Assembly: GCA_019358895.1 (NCBI GenBank)
Contig: JAHHIG010000001.1
Location: forward strand, 1 to 64,000
From: Tildeniella nuda ZEHNDER 1965/U140
GTDB taxonomy: Bacteria; Cyanobacteriota; Cyanobacteriia; Leptolyngbyales; Leptolyngbyaceae
DNA length: 64,000 nucleotides
Direction of reading: 5' to 3'
The position numbers were made by a program, and so were the translations under genes. The notes under the pieces are model-generated. The model was not told the origin of the DNA. It was given only the letters and a program-made list of their open reading frames with translations, and ran no database searches. Shown in pieces: positions 53,616-60,496 of this stretch. Numbering within the stretch: the first letter of the stretch is position 1; each line of letters opens with the position of its first letter.

Positions 53616-54302
53616 ATGAAACGGCTGCTGACTTGCTTTGCTGGGCTTCTAGCGTTAACGACCTCAAGTTGTGCCCTTGCGTCTCTTCTAACTGTCACTC
53701 CCAAAACGCTGATTGATCAGACTGTTAATTGCCCAACCGATGAGAACTTAAAAGCAGAGGGCTTCAAAGTTTTGAGTACACAAACATGGTCTCAAGGCGT
53801 GATTGTGCTTTACACCGCTCTTTGTCCCACAGATGACTCAAAGACCGCAATGCGTCCAGTCTTTGGTCATAAGGTTGTCAAGCGGAACGGCACGATATGG
53901 CAGGTAAGCGGCAGTGGCAGCTACAGAACAGCAAACGAATCAGCCCCATCAGAAGAGTTGGTAGAGTACGGCATTGGTCGCTCTTCAAACCAGCGCAGCG
54001 GTAGCGCCCCTTCTCAAAAAGCCCCTTCTCAAAAAGAAGAACCTTACATCATTCTGTATGGTCGAGTGCTCAAGCCAAGCGTTGTCGCTGTAGAAGCCAC
54101 ATTTGATAATGGCAAGATTGTGCGCGATGAGAGCAGCAATGGTGTATTCGCACTGCTTGCTGCTGGAGCCAGCGGAGTCTGTGAAGTGCGCGTCTTAGGA
54201 GCAGATAATCAGATCCTGCGACAAGAGGATTTAGCAATGCCGAAGCAACGTACCCGCAGTGAACCGATAATTCGGTGCCTGCCGATGTCGCATCAGTTGT
54301 AA
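53616..54302 (+). CDS. Exported hypothetical protein
   Basis: A 228-residue protein with a signal peptide or lipoprotein signal (MKRLLTCFAGLLALTTSSCA, LASLL; Cys at about 19). The mature part has TQTWSQGVIVLYTALCPTDD and GHKVVKRNGTIWQVSGSGSY, a Ser/Gln/Lys-rich linker, and a second beta-rich half ending LPMSHQL. It may be a periplasmic beta-sandwich. I do not recognise a named family. No operon partner. Confidence 0.65.
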   Translation: MKRLLTCFAGLLALTTSSCALASLLTVTPKTLIDQTVNCPTDENLKAEGFKVLSTQTWSQGVIVLYTALCPTDDSKTAMRPVFGHKVVKRNGTIWQVSGSGSYRTANESAPSEELVEYGIGRSSNQRSGSAPSQKAPSQKEEPYIILYGRVLKPSVVAVEATFDNGKIVRDESSNGVFALLAAGASGVCEVRVLGADNQILRQEDLAMPKQRTRSEPIIRCLPMSHQL

Positions 54303-54414
54303 GTAGCAAACATAACCAGTTGTAGGATGTGCTAGACGCAGCCGTGACGAATTCGACCTCCGAGCAACACAGATTCCCTAACGTTGAACCGCTATGTATG
54401 CCGCTTTGAAAATA

Positions 54415-54687
54415 TTAATCTTCATTTAGATAGCCATGCCAGTCAACAAGGTGCCCTAGCACGGTCATACGCCTGTAGTCCTCCTCGGTAACTATGCAAC
54501 GATCAAATTTTGCCCTTGACTTTCGTTGCGGTTGCAATTTTTGCTGTTGAGCTTTCGGCTTTTGAGCTTTAGTCGAATGACTTAAAGGGGCAATCGATTT
54601 GTTGGACGCGCTTTGATGCTTAGTTTTAGCAACGGAAAAATTTTGGTTGTTAAGAGGACGCTTTAAAAGTCCAGATGCTTGTAGCAT
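54415..54687 (-). CDS. Small basic hypothetical protein
   Basis: A 90-residue ORF, very rich in Lys/Gln/Ser (KAQKPKAQQQKLQPQRKSRA), ending in a more structured IVTEEDYRRMTVLGHLVDWH. It could be a genuine small protein or a chance ORF. Surrounding sequence upstream is typical cyanobacterial dispersed-repeat DNA. No family recognised. Confidence 0.3.
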   Translation of the reverse strand: MLQASGLLKRPLNNQNFSVAKTKHQSASNKSIAPLSHSTKAQKPKAQQQKLQPQRKSRAKFDRCIVTEEDYRRMTVLGHLVDWHGYLNED

Positions 54688-54903
54688 TGGCGACTGAAGT
54701 CGCGGCTACAGAGGCACTAGCGCAGCCATGCCCGAAGGACTTTACCCTGCCGTTGCAGGTGATAAAACCCTTACTCTGCGGTAGTCCGCACAGGCGGACT
54801 TTGTTTACGTGGTCGCAGTTTTAACCGCCAGACACTTTTCAAACAACCTCTTACGTCTACCAATGCCAACCACTAAAACAAGAATTTGCGTTTGCTCAAC
54901 CCT

Positions 54904-55104
54904 CTAGACGATTCGATAGCGTTGCCCCACTGCCCTCACGCTGCGAAAGCCTGAAAGATTATCCACCAGTGCTTTCCCCTGTTTCTCAGGCTCAACTTTG
55001 AGCTGATCAATGCGCTCACTCAGCTTCTCTTGTTCACGTCGATCGTTAATGGCAGTCAGCGTTTCTAAGGCAAGGGGAGTGAGTTGAATCGTGTATTCAA
55101 CCAT
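54904..55104 (-). pseudogene. Truncated RelE/ParE-type toxin
   Basis: The frame [54 protein letters not shown] is a ParE/RelE toxin up to its third strand, then a TAG stop. Full-length proteins continue about 25 residues with the last beta strand and catalytic or binding residues (Y...V..I..R). The neighbouring antitoxin gene, 2 bp upstream, is also damaged. Confidence 0.75.
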
Positions 55105-55106
55105 TG

Positions 55107-55371
55107 CTATAACCCTAGCGTTGTTTTTGCACTCTCCCAGGAGACGGTGTTGCCTTGTTCTGCTTGAAGAAGGCTCTGACGGAGTTTAGCGACGAATTCG
55201 GTATCGGTCAGGATGTCGAGGGTTTCGAGTAGCTCAGTGAGGTGCGCGTAGCTGAGGGCGACAATGACCGGCACACCATCTTGAGTGATGATGATGGGTT
55301 CGTCGGTCAGTTCATCGGGAAGGTTGGGAAGTTGCTACTGTGCTTGAGCGATCGTCCAGTTGTTTGGGCAT
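55107..55371 (-). pseudogene. Phd/YefM-type antitoxin with premature stop
   Basis: The frame encodes WTIAQAQ, TAG stop (55335-55337), then QLPNLPDELTDEPIIITQDG, VPVIVALSYAHLTELLETLD and a toxin-binding tail ending [13 protein letters not shown]. This is the usual prevent-host-death antitoxin sequence. The ATG at 55371 is one base out of frame, so a frameshift is also present. Gene order antitoxin-toxin with a 2-bp gap to the toxin remnant confirms a dead TA pair. Not in the ORF track. Confidence 0.75.
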
Positions 55372-55531
55372 ACCGCAAGAGAGGAGTCAGGGTGAATTCA
55401 CTCTAACACCCGCTTTCAGGGAAGCAGCCGCATTCTCAGTTTGGGTTTGCCACACGCGATCGCGATTCTGAGAAGAACAAGAGCGAGTTTATACGCAGGC
55501 AGAAAGCAGGATTGTCTGGAAGCGCTTTACG

Positions 55532-55735
55532 GTAACTTCACCGTAAGTAACCACAGCTTTACCGTTAGTCACCACAGCTTCATCATTACTAACGATCGCT
55601 CTAGCGTCAGTAACCACAGCTTGAACGTAAGTAACGACAACTTGTGCAGAAGTAACCACAGCTTGAGCGTAAGTAACCACAGCTTGTGCATAGGTAACGA
55701 CAGCTTGAACGGACGTTACCAACGCTCGTTCTAAG
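55532..55735. repeat. 21-bp tandem array, about nine and a half units
   Basis: Units of exactly 21 bp, such as GTAACCACAGCTTGAGCGTAA, run from 55547 to 55735 with a partial unit before. Read on the minus strand they give the heptapeptide series AVVTYAQ; on the plus strand NHSLNVS. Both frames stay open because 21 is a multiple of three. No plausible ATG start exists, so coding is unproven. Confidence 0.85.
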
Positions 55736-55755
55736 GCAACATCAACAAGTGTTGT

Positions 55756-56394
55756 TTAAGGGCGGTGGCGATCGCGGATGCCTTGCCGAAACGCCTTTGC
55801 TGCCGCCAGTGGATTGGGATTCTGCACACAGTTACTCAGCAACGTCATGTCCAGGTTGGGGAGCAGTTCACTCTGGTCGATCGCCTCATAGCCAAAGGTT
55901 TGCGTCCATTGCTCCTGGTTCTCTGTACGCAAGTGGTAAAGCAGAAAGCCGTTGTTTTGCCAGAACCAGACCTCCTGTACTCCCAAGCGTTGAAACCGTT
56001 CCAGCCGATTAATGCTGCCGCTTGTCACCACCACTTCAATTGCCAAATCAGGAACCGCTTTATCGGTGCCGATGCAGTAGCTTTCATCGGGTTCCGTTCC
56101 AACCCGTTTGTCTGCATTGCGAAAGGTCGTGGAGCCTGTGGGGAAATATTCGGTATCCGTTTCCAGAAAATAAATTTCTAAGAGCGTCCCAATGCGAGTT
56201 TTGCCACTTTCATGCCGACGGCTGGGTGCCACAATTTCCAGGACTCCATCCAAATAATTGATGCGATACGCTAGACTATCTCCCATTCTGGTCAGCAGCG
56301 CTTCGTACTGTGACCAGGGGACGTTGGTAATCACGCGCCGTTCTTCCGGGTCATCCAGCTTTAACCATTGAGAGAGGTCTTCCAGCAGCAGCAT
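55756..56394 (-). CDS. Uma2 family endonuclease (DUF820)
   Basis: A 212-residue PD-(D/E)XK-fold protein. Signature pieces: INYLDGVLEIVAPSRRHESG with the conserved Glu and His, EIYFLETDTEYFPTGSTTFR, GTEPDESYCIGTDKAVPDLA, IEVVVTSGSINRLERFQRLG (the E-V-S-K-like active-site strand, here with Gly/Asn substitutions) and VQEVWFWQNNGFLLYHL. Uma2 proteins are highly amplified in cyanobacteria, and their targets are unknown. The final Lys of the nuclease motif appears to be missing, so activity is uncertain. Confidence 0.9.
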   Translation of the reverse strand: MLLLEDLSQWLKLDDPEERRVITNVPWSQYEALLTRMGDSLAYRINYLDGVLEIVAPSRRHESGKTRIGTLLEIYFLETDTEYFPTGSTTFRNADKRVGTEPDESYCIGTDKAVPDLAIEVVVTSGSINRLERFQRLGVQEVWFWQNNGFLLYHLRTENQEQWTQTFGYEAIDQSELLPNLDMTLLSNCVQNPNPLAAAKAFRQGIRDRHRP

Positions 56395-56552
56395 CGCCCG
56401 TTCCTCGTTGCCCTTTCACTGATTCTAATGCGGATTCTAACCTCTGCTCTGATACCTCTCGGTACTGCTACCCTGCTAAACCAACCGCTGGTGTTTTCAG
56501 TCACAGGGCAAGGTTGACCGATGGGGTGCAGTCAAGATCAGATTCAGCGGAA

Positions 56553-56594
56553 GTAACGACAGCTTGTGTAGAAGTGACGATCGATCGTGCCGAG
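56553..56594. repeat. Two-unit relic of the 21-bp repeat
   Basis: GTAACGACAGCTTGTGTAGA and the following unit GTGACGATCGATCGTGCCGA match the 55532-55735 units. As there, the array's right end is followed by AACATCA. The minus frame reads DVDSARSIVTSTQAVVTSAE, compared with DVALERALVTSVQAVVTYAQ at the first array. The remainder of 56395-56913 contains no gene I can support. Confidence 0.75.
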
Positions 56595-56913
56595 TCAACA
56601 TCAGGAAGAACCGCCACTATAAAGGTAGAAGAGGAAGTACAGCCCTCGCAACACGTTAAAATCCTTAAGCTTTCGATTTTATCCTTTTCACACGGATAAC
56701 ATGCAGACAAGGTGCTGTCTATTCAGCTTGATCGAGATTTTAGGCTGCAAGATTTTAGCCTAATCGAAATCTGCCTAATATTACAGTTAGTGATTCAAGC
56801 CTTTGGGTGAAAGGTGCGTTCAGATTGCTATAGTCCTTTAGGGATTAAGTTATTCTAAGGATATCGGTAGGGGCATCGCTTCAAGGTTATTAGTGAGATG
56901 GTTGGTGTAAACG

Positions 56914-57378
56914 GTGCTTGGAAGCTTAGGCATGAATCTCCTTAGTGACTTGAGTCGATGGTTTTTTATTAATGTTGTTCTGGCTCTATTGCCACTTATC
57001 GTAAATTTGGTAGTTATCTCAATGTTTAAGGAGGAAGAACGACGTAAATGGAAATGGGTTAGTCTTTTTAGAGATGGTGAATTGTTTTTCTTTTCAAGCA
57101 CTATATCTGCGACATCAATGAGTGAGGTGGTTTTAGGGAACAAATCAAATTCGCCCAATTTGGGATATTTGCATACATTTACCTTACTGCCAATAATGTT
57201 GGTATTATTACTCTCGACAGTGATATTTGGATGCGCTGCATATACCAAACTACAAAAACAGCTAACAGGGAAAGGAGATTCGCTACTAGATGATTTTCGG
57301 TTTTCATATGGATCAGTCGCTTGTGCAATTGCCTCAGTAATTCTCGGCTACGTAGCATTTTTACAATCAAGAATCTAA
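56914..57378 (+). CDS. Four-helix membrane protein of an AT-rich two-gene cassette
   Basis: A 154-residue membrane protein (or 148 from the in-frame ATG at 56932, MNLLSDLSRWFFINVVLALL). Transmembrane segments lie at about 18-36, 62-80, 95-115 and 132-150, with a basic/acidic loop KEEERRKWKW. It is followed after 4 bp by the glycine-zipper protein gene. Base composition is clearly more AT-rich than the surrounding HIP1-rich DNA, and no HIP1 site is seen in it. Family unknown. Confidence 0.7.
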   Translation: MLGSLGMNLLSDLSRWFFINVVLALLPLIVNLVVISMFKEEERRKWKWVSLFRDGELFFFSSTISATSMSEVVLGNKSNSPNLGYLHTFTLLPIMLVLLLSTVIFGCAAYTKLQKQLTGKGDSLLDDFRFSYGSVACAIASVILGYVAFLQSRI

Positions 57379-57382
57379 ACTT

Positions 57383-57931
57383 ATGAGTGAGACAAGCAAA
57401 AAAGTTGAAATTCTAATGAGAGCATCTTCAGGAATAGCTCTAGGTGCAGCATTGGGATCTTCTCTTGGTTTAGTAATTGGCTCTGCTGTTGGCAGTTTAA
57501 TTCTTCCAGGCGTAGGGACTTTGGTTGGAGTTGCTGGAGGGGCTTTTCTTAGCTCACTTTTAACAAGGAACTTAACAAAAAATGCTAGGAGTGGCGAGGA
57601 AAAGTTGACAGTAGTTCTTGATTCGATTGCTGAGAATGATGATCCTTTAAAAGAAGATATTTTAGTTGTTTTAGAAGCAAAGATTAACTATACAGAAGAA
57701 GATGACATAAAAGAATCTCTGATTAAGATGCGAATTTCAGTTAATGCAACTAATCTTCCACGTCCTCAAAAAAAAGAAATGGCTGACTACATAATCACAG
57801 CACTCAGAGAGATTGAACGCAGAGATACATCAAGCGCTAAGTATTCCTTGGGCAAGGTAGCTGACTTGGCTCAGGATTATCCAAATATTCTCAATGCTTT
57901 GAGGGAACTAGGGAAATATCTTTCAAAATGA
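57383..57931 (+). CDS. Glycine-zipper membrane-associated protein
   Basis: A 182-residue protein. Residues 14-58 form a glycine-zipper hairpin (SGIALGAALGSSLGLVIGSA, VGSLILPGVGTLVGVAGGAF), a pattern found in pore-forming or membrane-inserting proteins. The C-terminal 120 residues are soluble, helical and charged (KLTVVLDSIAENDDPLKEDI, MADYIITALREIERRD). It is translationally near-coupled to the membrane protein gene upstream. Function unknown; toxin/immunity or membrane-effector roles are speculative. Confidence 0.72.
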   Translation: MSETSKKVEILMRASSGIALGAALGSSLGLVIGSAVGSLILPGVGTLVGVAGGAFLSSLLTRNLTKNARSGEEKLTVVLDSIAENDDPLKEDILVVLEAKINYTEEDDIKESLIKMRISVNATNLPRPQKKEMADYIITALREIERRDTSSAKYSLGKVADLAQDYPNILNALRELGKYLSK

Positions 57932-57957
57932 CCAGACCGTAAAGTGAATAGGTGCGG

Positions 57958-58133
57958 TAGGGCAAGCACTGCCCATTTCTACTTTCATGCACTGACTACA
58001 ATCGCCCTCCCTTTCTCTACGATCGCTCACCCCTCCGTTACTAAAAGCTTCAAATCCATCAAACGATCGGATGGTGCTGACAAAACCAACGATCGCGCGG
58101 TGGCAGATGCGGCTGAAACGATAGGGTGCGATC
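57958..58133. repeat. ~176-bp direct repeat, left copy, flanking hicBA
   Basis: Matches 58757-58932 along its length, for example CATCTCTACTTTCATGCGCT versus CATTTCTACTTTCATGCACT and GTGGCAGATGCGGCTGA in both. A shorter third copy of the right part (TTGCTGGCAAAACACCGATC ... TGTAGCTGAAATGA) follows at about 58153-58200. It contains several GATCGC sites. Confidence 0.8.
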
Positions 58134-58296
58134 GACTAGTAGTGCGATCGGGTTGCTGGCAAAACACCGATCGCACTTTAGCAAATGTAGCTGAAATGAC
58201 AACGCCTGTAGACAATGGAGAGATGTAGCAGGATTGGGCGTTTGACGGCAGAGAGATAAAATGTACAGTAGTACCTTTATTGATCAGAAGGATTTT

Positions 58297-58503
58297 ATGA
58301 GGTTTAGCGTAACGCTCGATCGTGATGAAGATGGCGTTTGGATTGTGGAGTGTCCCAGCATTCCGGGTTGCGTGAGCCAGGGGCAAACACGACAAGAAGC
58401 CCTTGAAAACATTAAAGATGCTATCTCAGCTTGTCTACAGGTTCGAGCAGAGCGTGGGATGCCGCTTACAATTGAAACGTATCAAGTTGAGGTCGTAGCG
58501 TAG
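58297..58503 (+). CDS. hicB: HicB family antitoxin
   Basis: From ATG 58297 (AAGGA upstream) the 68-residue protein reads MRFSVTLDRDEDGVWIVECP, SIPGCVSQGQTRQEALENIK, DAISACLQVRAERGMPL: the partially degraded RNase H fold of HicB antitoxins. It overlaps the hicA start by one base. Gene order is hicB before hicA. The module sits between two copies of a 176-bp repeat. Confidence 0.92.
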   Translation: MRFSVTLDRDEDGVWIVECPSIPGCVSQGQTRQEALENIKDAISACLQVRAERGMPLTIETYQVEVVA

Positions 58504-58727
58504 TGGGTTCTGCCCTTCCTGTAATGAGTGGGCGTGAGGTCGTGCGCGTCTTTGAATCTTTGGGTTGGAATGCTGTGCGGCAGACAGGTAGTCACATCAT
58601 TATGGTTGAAGACGAGGAACTTGTGACGCTTTCGGTTCCTGATCATCGTGAAGTAGCAAAAGGAACGCTGCGAAGCCTCATTCGTACTGCTGGATTGACC
58701 GTAGAAGAATTTGTTGCCGCCAAGTAG
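58503..58727 (+). CDS. hicA: HicA family mRNA interferase toxin
   Basis: A 74-residue dsRBD-fold toxin with GTG start: LPVMSGREVVRVFESLGWNA, VRQTGSHIIMVEDEELVTLS, VPDHREVAKGTLRSLIRTAG. The catalytic histidine in GSHIIM is present, so the toxin should be functional. HicA cleaves mRNA and is neutralised by HicB. An internal ATG at 58524 is an alternative start, but the family N-terminus supports the GTG. Confidence 0.92.
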   Translation: MGSALPVMSGREVVRVFESLGWNAVRQTGSHIIMVEDEELVTLSVPDHREVAKGTLRSLIRTAGLTVEEFVAAK

Positions 58728-58756
58728 CACGTAGTTCTCAGGCTAACGAGACAGTG

Positions 58757-58932
58757 TTAGGGTAGGCACTGCTCATCTCTACTTTCATGCGCTGGCTACA
58801 ACATCCTGTCCTGTGGTTACGATCGCCTAACCCTCTGTCACTAAAAGCTTCAGCTCTGCCAAATGATCGCATGGTGCTGGCAAAACAACGATCGGATGGT
58901 GGCAGATGCGGCTGAGATGGTAGGGGGCGATC
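58757..58932. repeat. ~176-bp direct repeat, right copy, flanking hicBA
   Basis: The second copy of the repeat at 57958-58133, located 30 bp after the hicA stop and ending just before the hxlR-type gene. The pair brackets the hicBA module like a cassette. Confidence 0.8.
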
Positions 58933-58936
58933 CGGG

Positions 58937-59278
58937 TTAATTTCGCAAGCTTGTAGAACCAGCGTCTATGTCATGCTGCAATTTTGCCACTGCGTCTAAA
59001 ATAACAACGAAGCGTTGTCCAAATGCGGTGAGCTTGTATTCAACCCGTGGTGGAACTTCTGGGTAAGAGCGTTTTTCTAGAATACCGAAGCTGACCATCT
59101 TGTTTAGACAATCGTTTTGCACTTTGGTTGTGAGTCCATCAATCGAGCGGGTAATGGCTCCAGGGCGATCGACTCCCTGACAAATCAAGGTCAAAATTTG
59201 AATTGACCATTTACAACCCACAATGTATTCCACCATTGCAGCGGCTGAAGTTGGCTTACTTGCTTGCTGGCTGTTCAT
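58937..59278 (-). CDS. HxlR family transcriptional regulator
   Basis: A 113-residue winged-helix protein: [70 protein letters not shown]. This is the full HxlR/DUF24 signature. The HxlR family often senses electrophiles or oxidants. It is divergently oriented to the SDR gene at 59429 and probably regulates it, a common arrangement. The two ORFs share the short intergenic region. Confidence 0.93.
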   Translation of the reverse strand: MNSQQASKPTSAAAMVEYIVGCKWSIQILTLICQGVDRPGAITRSIDGLTTKVQNDCLNKMVSFGILEKRSYPEVPPRVEYKLTAFGQRFVVILDAVAKLQHDIDAGSTSLRN

Positions 59279-59428
59279 CTAACGCAATCTATTTTTTCTA
59301 ACCCCTGTCTTAATTTCTACCAAAAAGTGCCTACCGCACCAAGAGGTGCTTACTTTCGCGCCCAATTTAAGTTGCTTAAGATGCTTGCTGTGGGCGGATC
59401 ACTTCAAAACCTCAGCAGGAAAATCATT

Positions 59429-60205
59429 ATGTACCAGGAATTTAAGCATCAGCAAGCGTTGATCGTTGGCGGTAGTAGCGGCATTGGACGGGCGATCGCA
59501 GAAATTCTTTTAACTCATGAAACAACTGTAACCATTGTCGGACGAACCACTGACAAGCTTCAGGCAGCCGCATCCCACCTCAAGCAGTTCGGCACGGTGC
59601 AGACGTGGCAGGCAGATATTAGCGATCGTCAGGAGGTATCCCAACTGGTTGAACGTATTGCTTCCGAACTATCTAACGTGCGTTATTTAGTCAATGCTGC
59701 TGGCGTTTTTCTGCCAAAGACATTTCTTGAACATTCCGAGGCAGACTACGATCGCTACCTCAACATCAATCACGGCACCTTCTTTGCGACTCAGCAGGTT
59801 GTTCGCAATATGGTTCAGTACGGGCAAGGCGGCGCAATGGTCAATATTGGCTCCATGTGGGCACATCAGGCAGTTCTCGCTACACCCTCCTCTGCTTACT
59901 CAATGGCGAAAGCTGGCTTACACTCTCTCACTCAGCACTTGGCGATGGAGCTTGCCCAGTACCAAATTCGCGTTAATGCTGTTGCTCCCGCAGTGGTCGA
60001 GACTCCGATTTATGGAGCCTTTATCAAGCCAGATGACATTCATACGACGCTTCAGGGCTTCAACAGCTTTCATCCGCTTGGACGTGTTGGACAACCGCAT
60101 GATGTTGCAGAGGCGGTGGTTTACTTGCTCTCCGGTCGAGCCTCTTGGGTCACGGGTGCAACATGGAACGTCGACGGTGGGGTTATGGCTGGACGTAATG
60201 CTTAA
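59429..60205 (+). CDS. Short-chain dehydrogenase/reductase
   Basis: From ATG 59429 the 258-residue SDR reads [20 protein letters not shown]. Cofactor motif [21 protein letters not shown]-type [16 protein letters not shown], catalytic Ser in [14 protein letters not shown] and Y-x3-K in [13 protein letters not shown], plus the C-terminal [16 protein letters not shown]. The track start 55 codons earlier runs into the hxlR gene and is unlikely. The substrate is unknown; it is probably induced through HxlR. Confidence 0.9.
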   Translation: MYQEFKHQQALIVGGSSGIGRAIAEILLTHETTVTIVGRTTDKLQAAASHLKQFGTVQTWQADISDRQEVSQLVERIASELSNVRYLVNAAGVFLPKTFLEHSEADYDRYLNINHGTFFATQQVVRNMVQYGQGGAMVNIGSMWAHQAVLATPSSAYSMAKAGLHSLTQHLAMELAQYQIRVNAVAPAVVETPIYGAFIKPDDIHTTLQGFNSFHPLGRVGQPHDVAEAVVYLLSGRASWVTGATWNVDGGVMAGRNA

Positions 60206-60496
60206 GACCGAACATCAATAGGCACTCGTCCGCGCAATTCCACGAAGGACTGGCGGTCTAACAAGACGTTTTAGTGTATGGACACGTCGAAGGGTCGGGA
60301 TGGATGCCGATAGCGTGAAGACGATCAAAGGCGGTTCGACTATCAACTGCTGCTGGTTTAAAGACGGTGAGCCGAAGACAATAAGTCATCGGCTACCAGC
60401 TTGGTAATGTCTAAAAGGGGCGATCGCCGCTCGGTGAGCCGTGGCTCAATTCCAATTGGCTCCCTTTCCACAGCCGCGATCGTCTTACACAAACCA

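Noticed and set aside
55441-55734. 97-residue plus-strand ORF with NHSLNVS heptads
   Set aside because: The open frame is a by-product of the 21-bp period of the array; the opposite strand is equally open and neither has a convincing start.
55532-55735. CRISPR array
   Set aside because: Units are contiguous 21-mers with gradual divergence, without alternating constant repeats and unique spacers; no cas genes are present.
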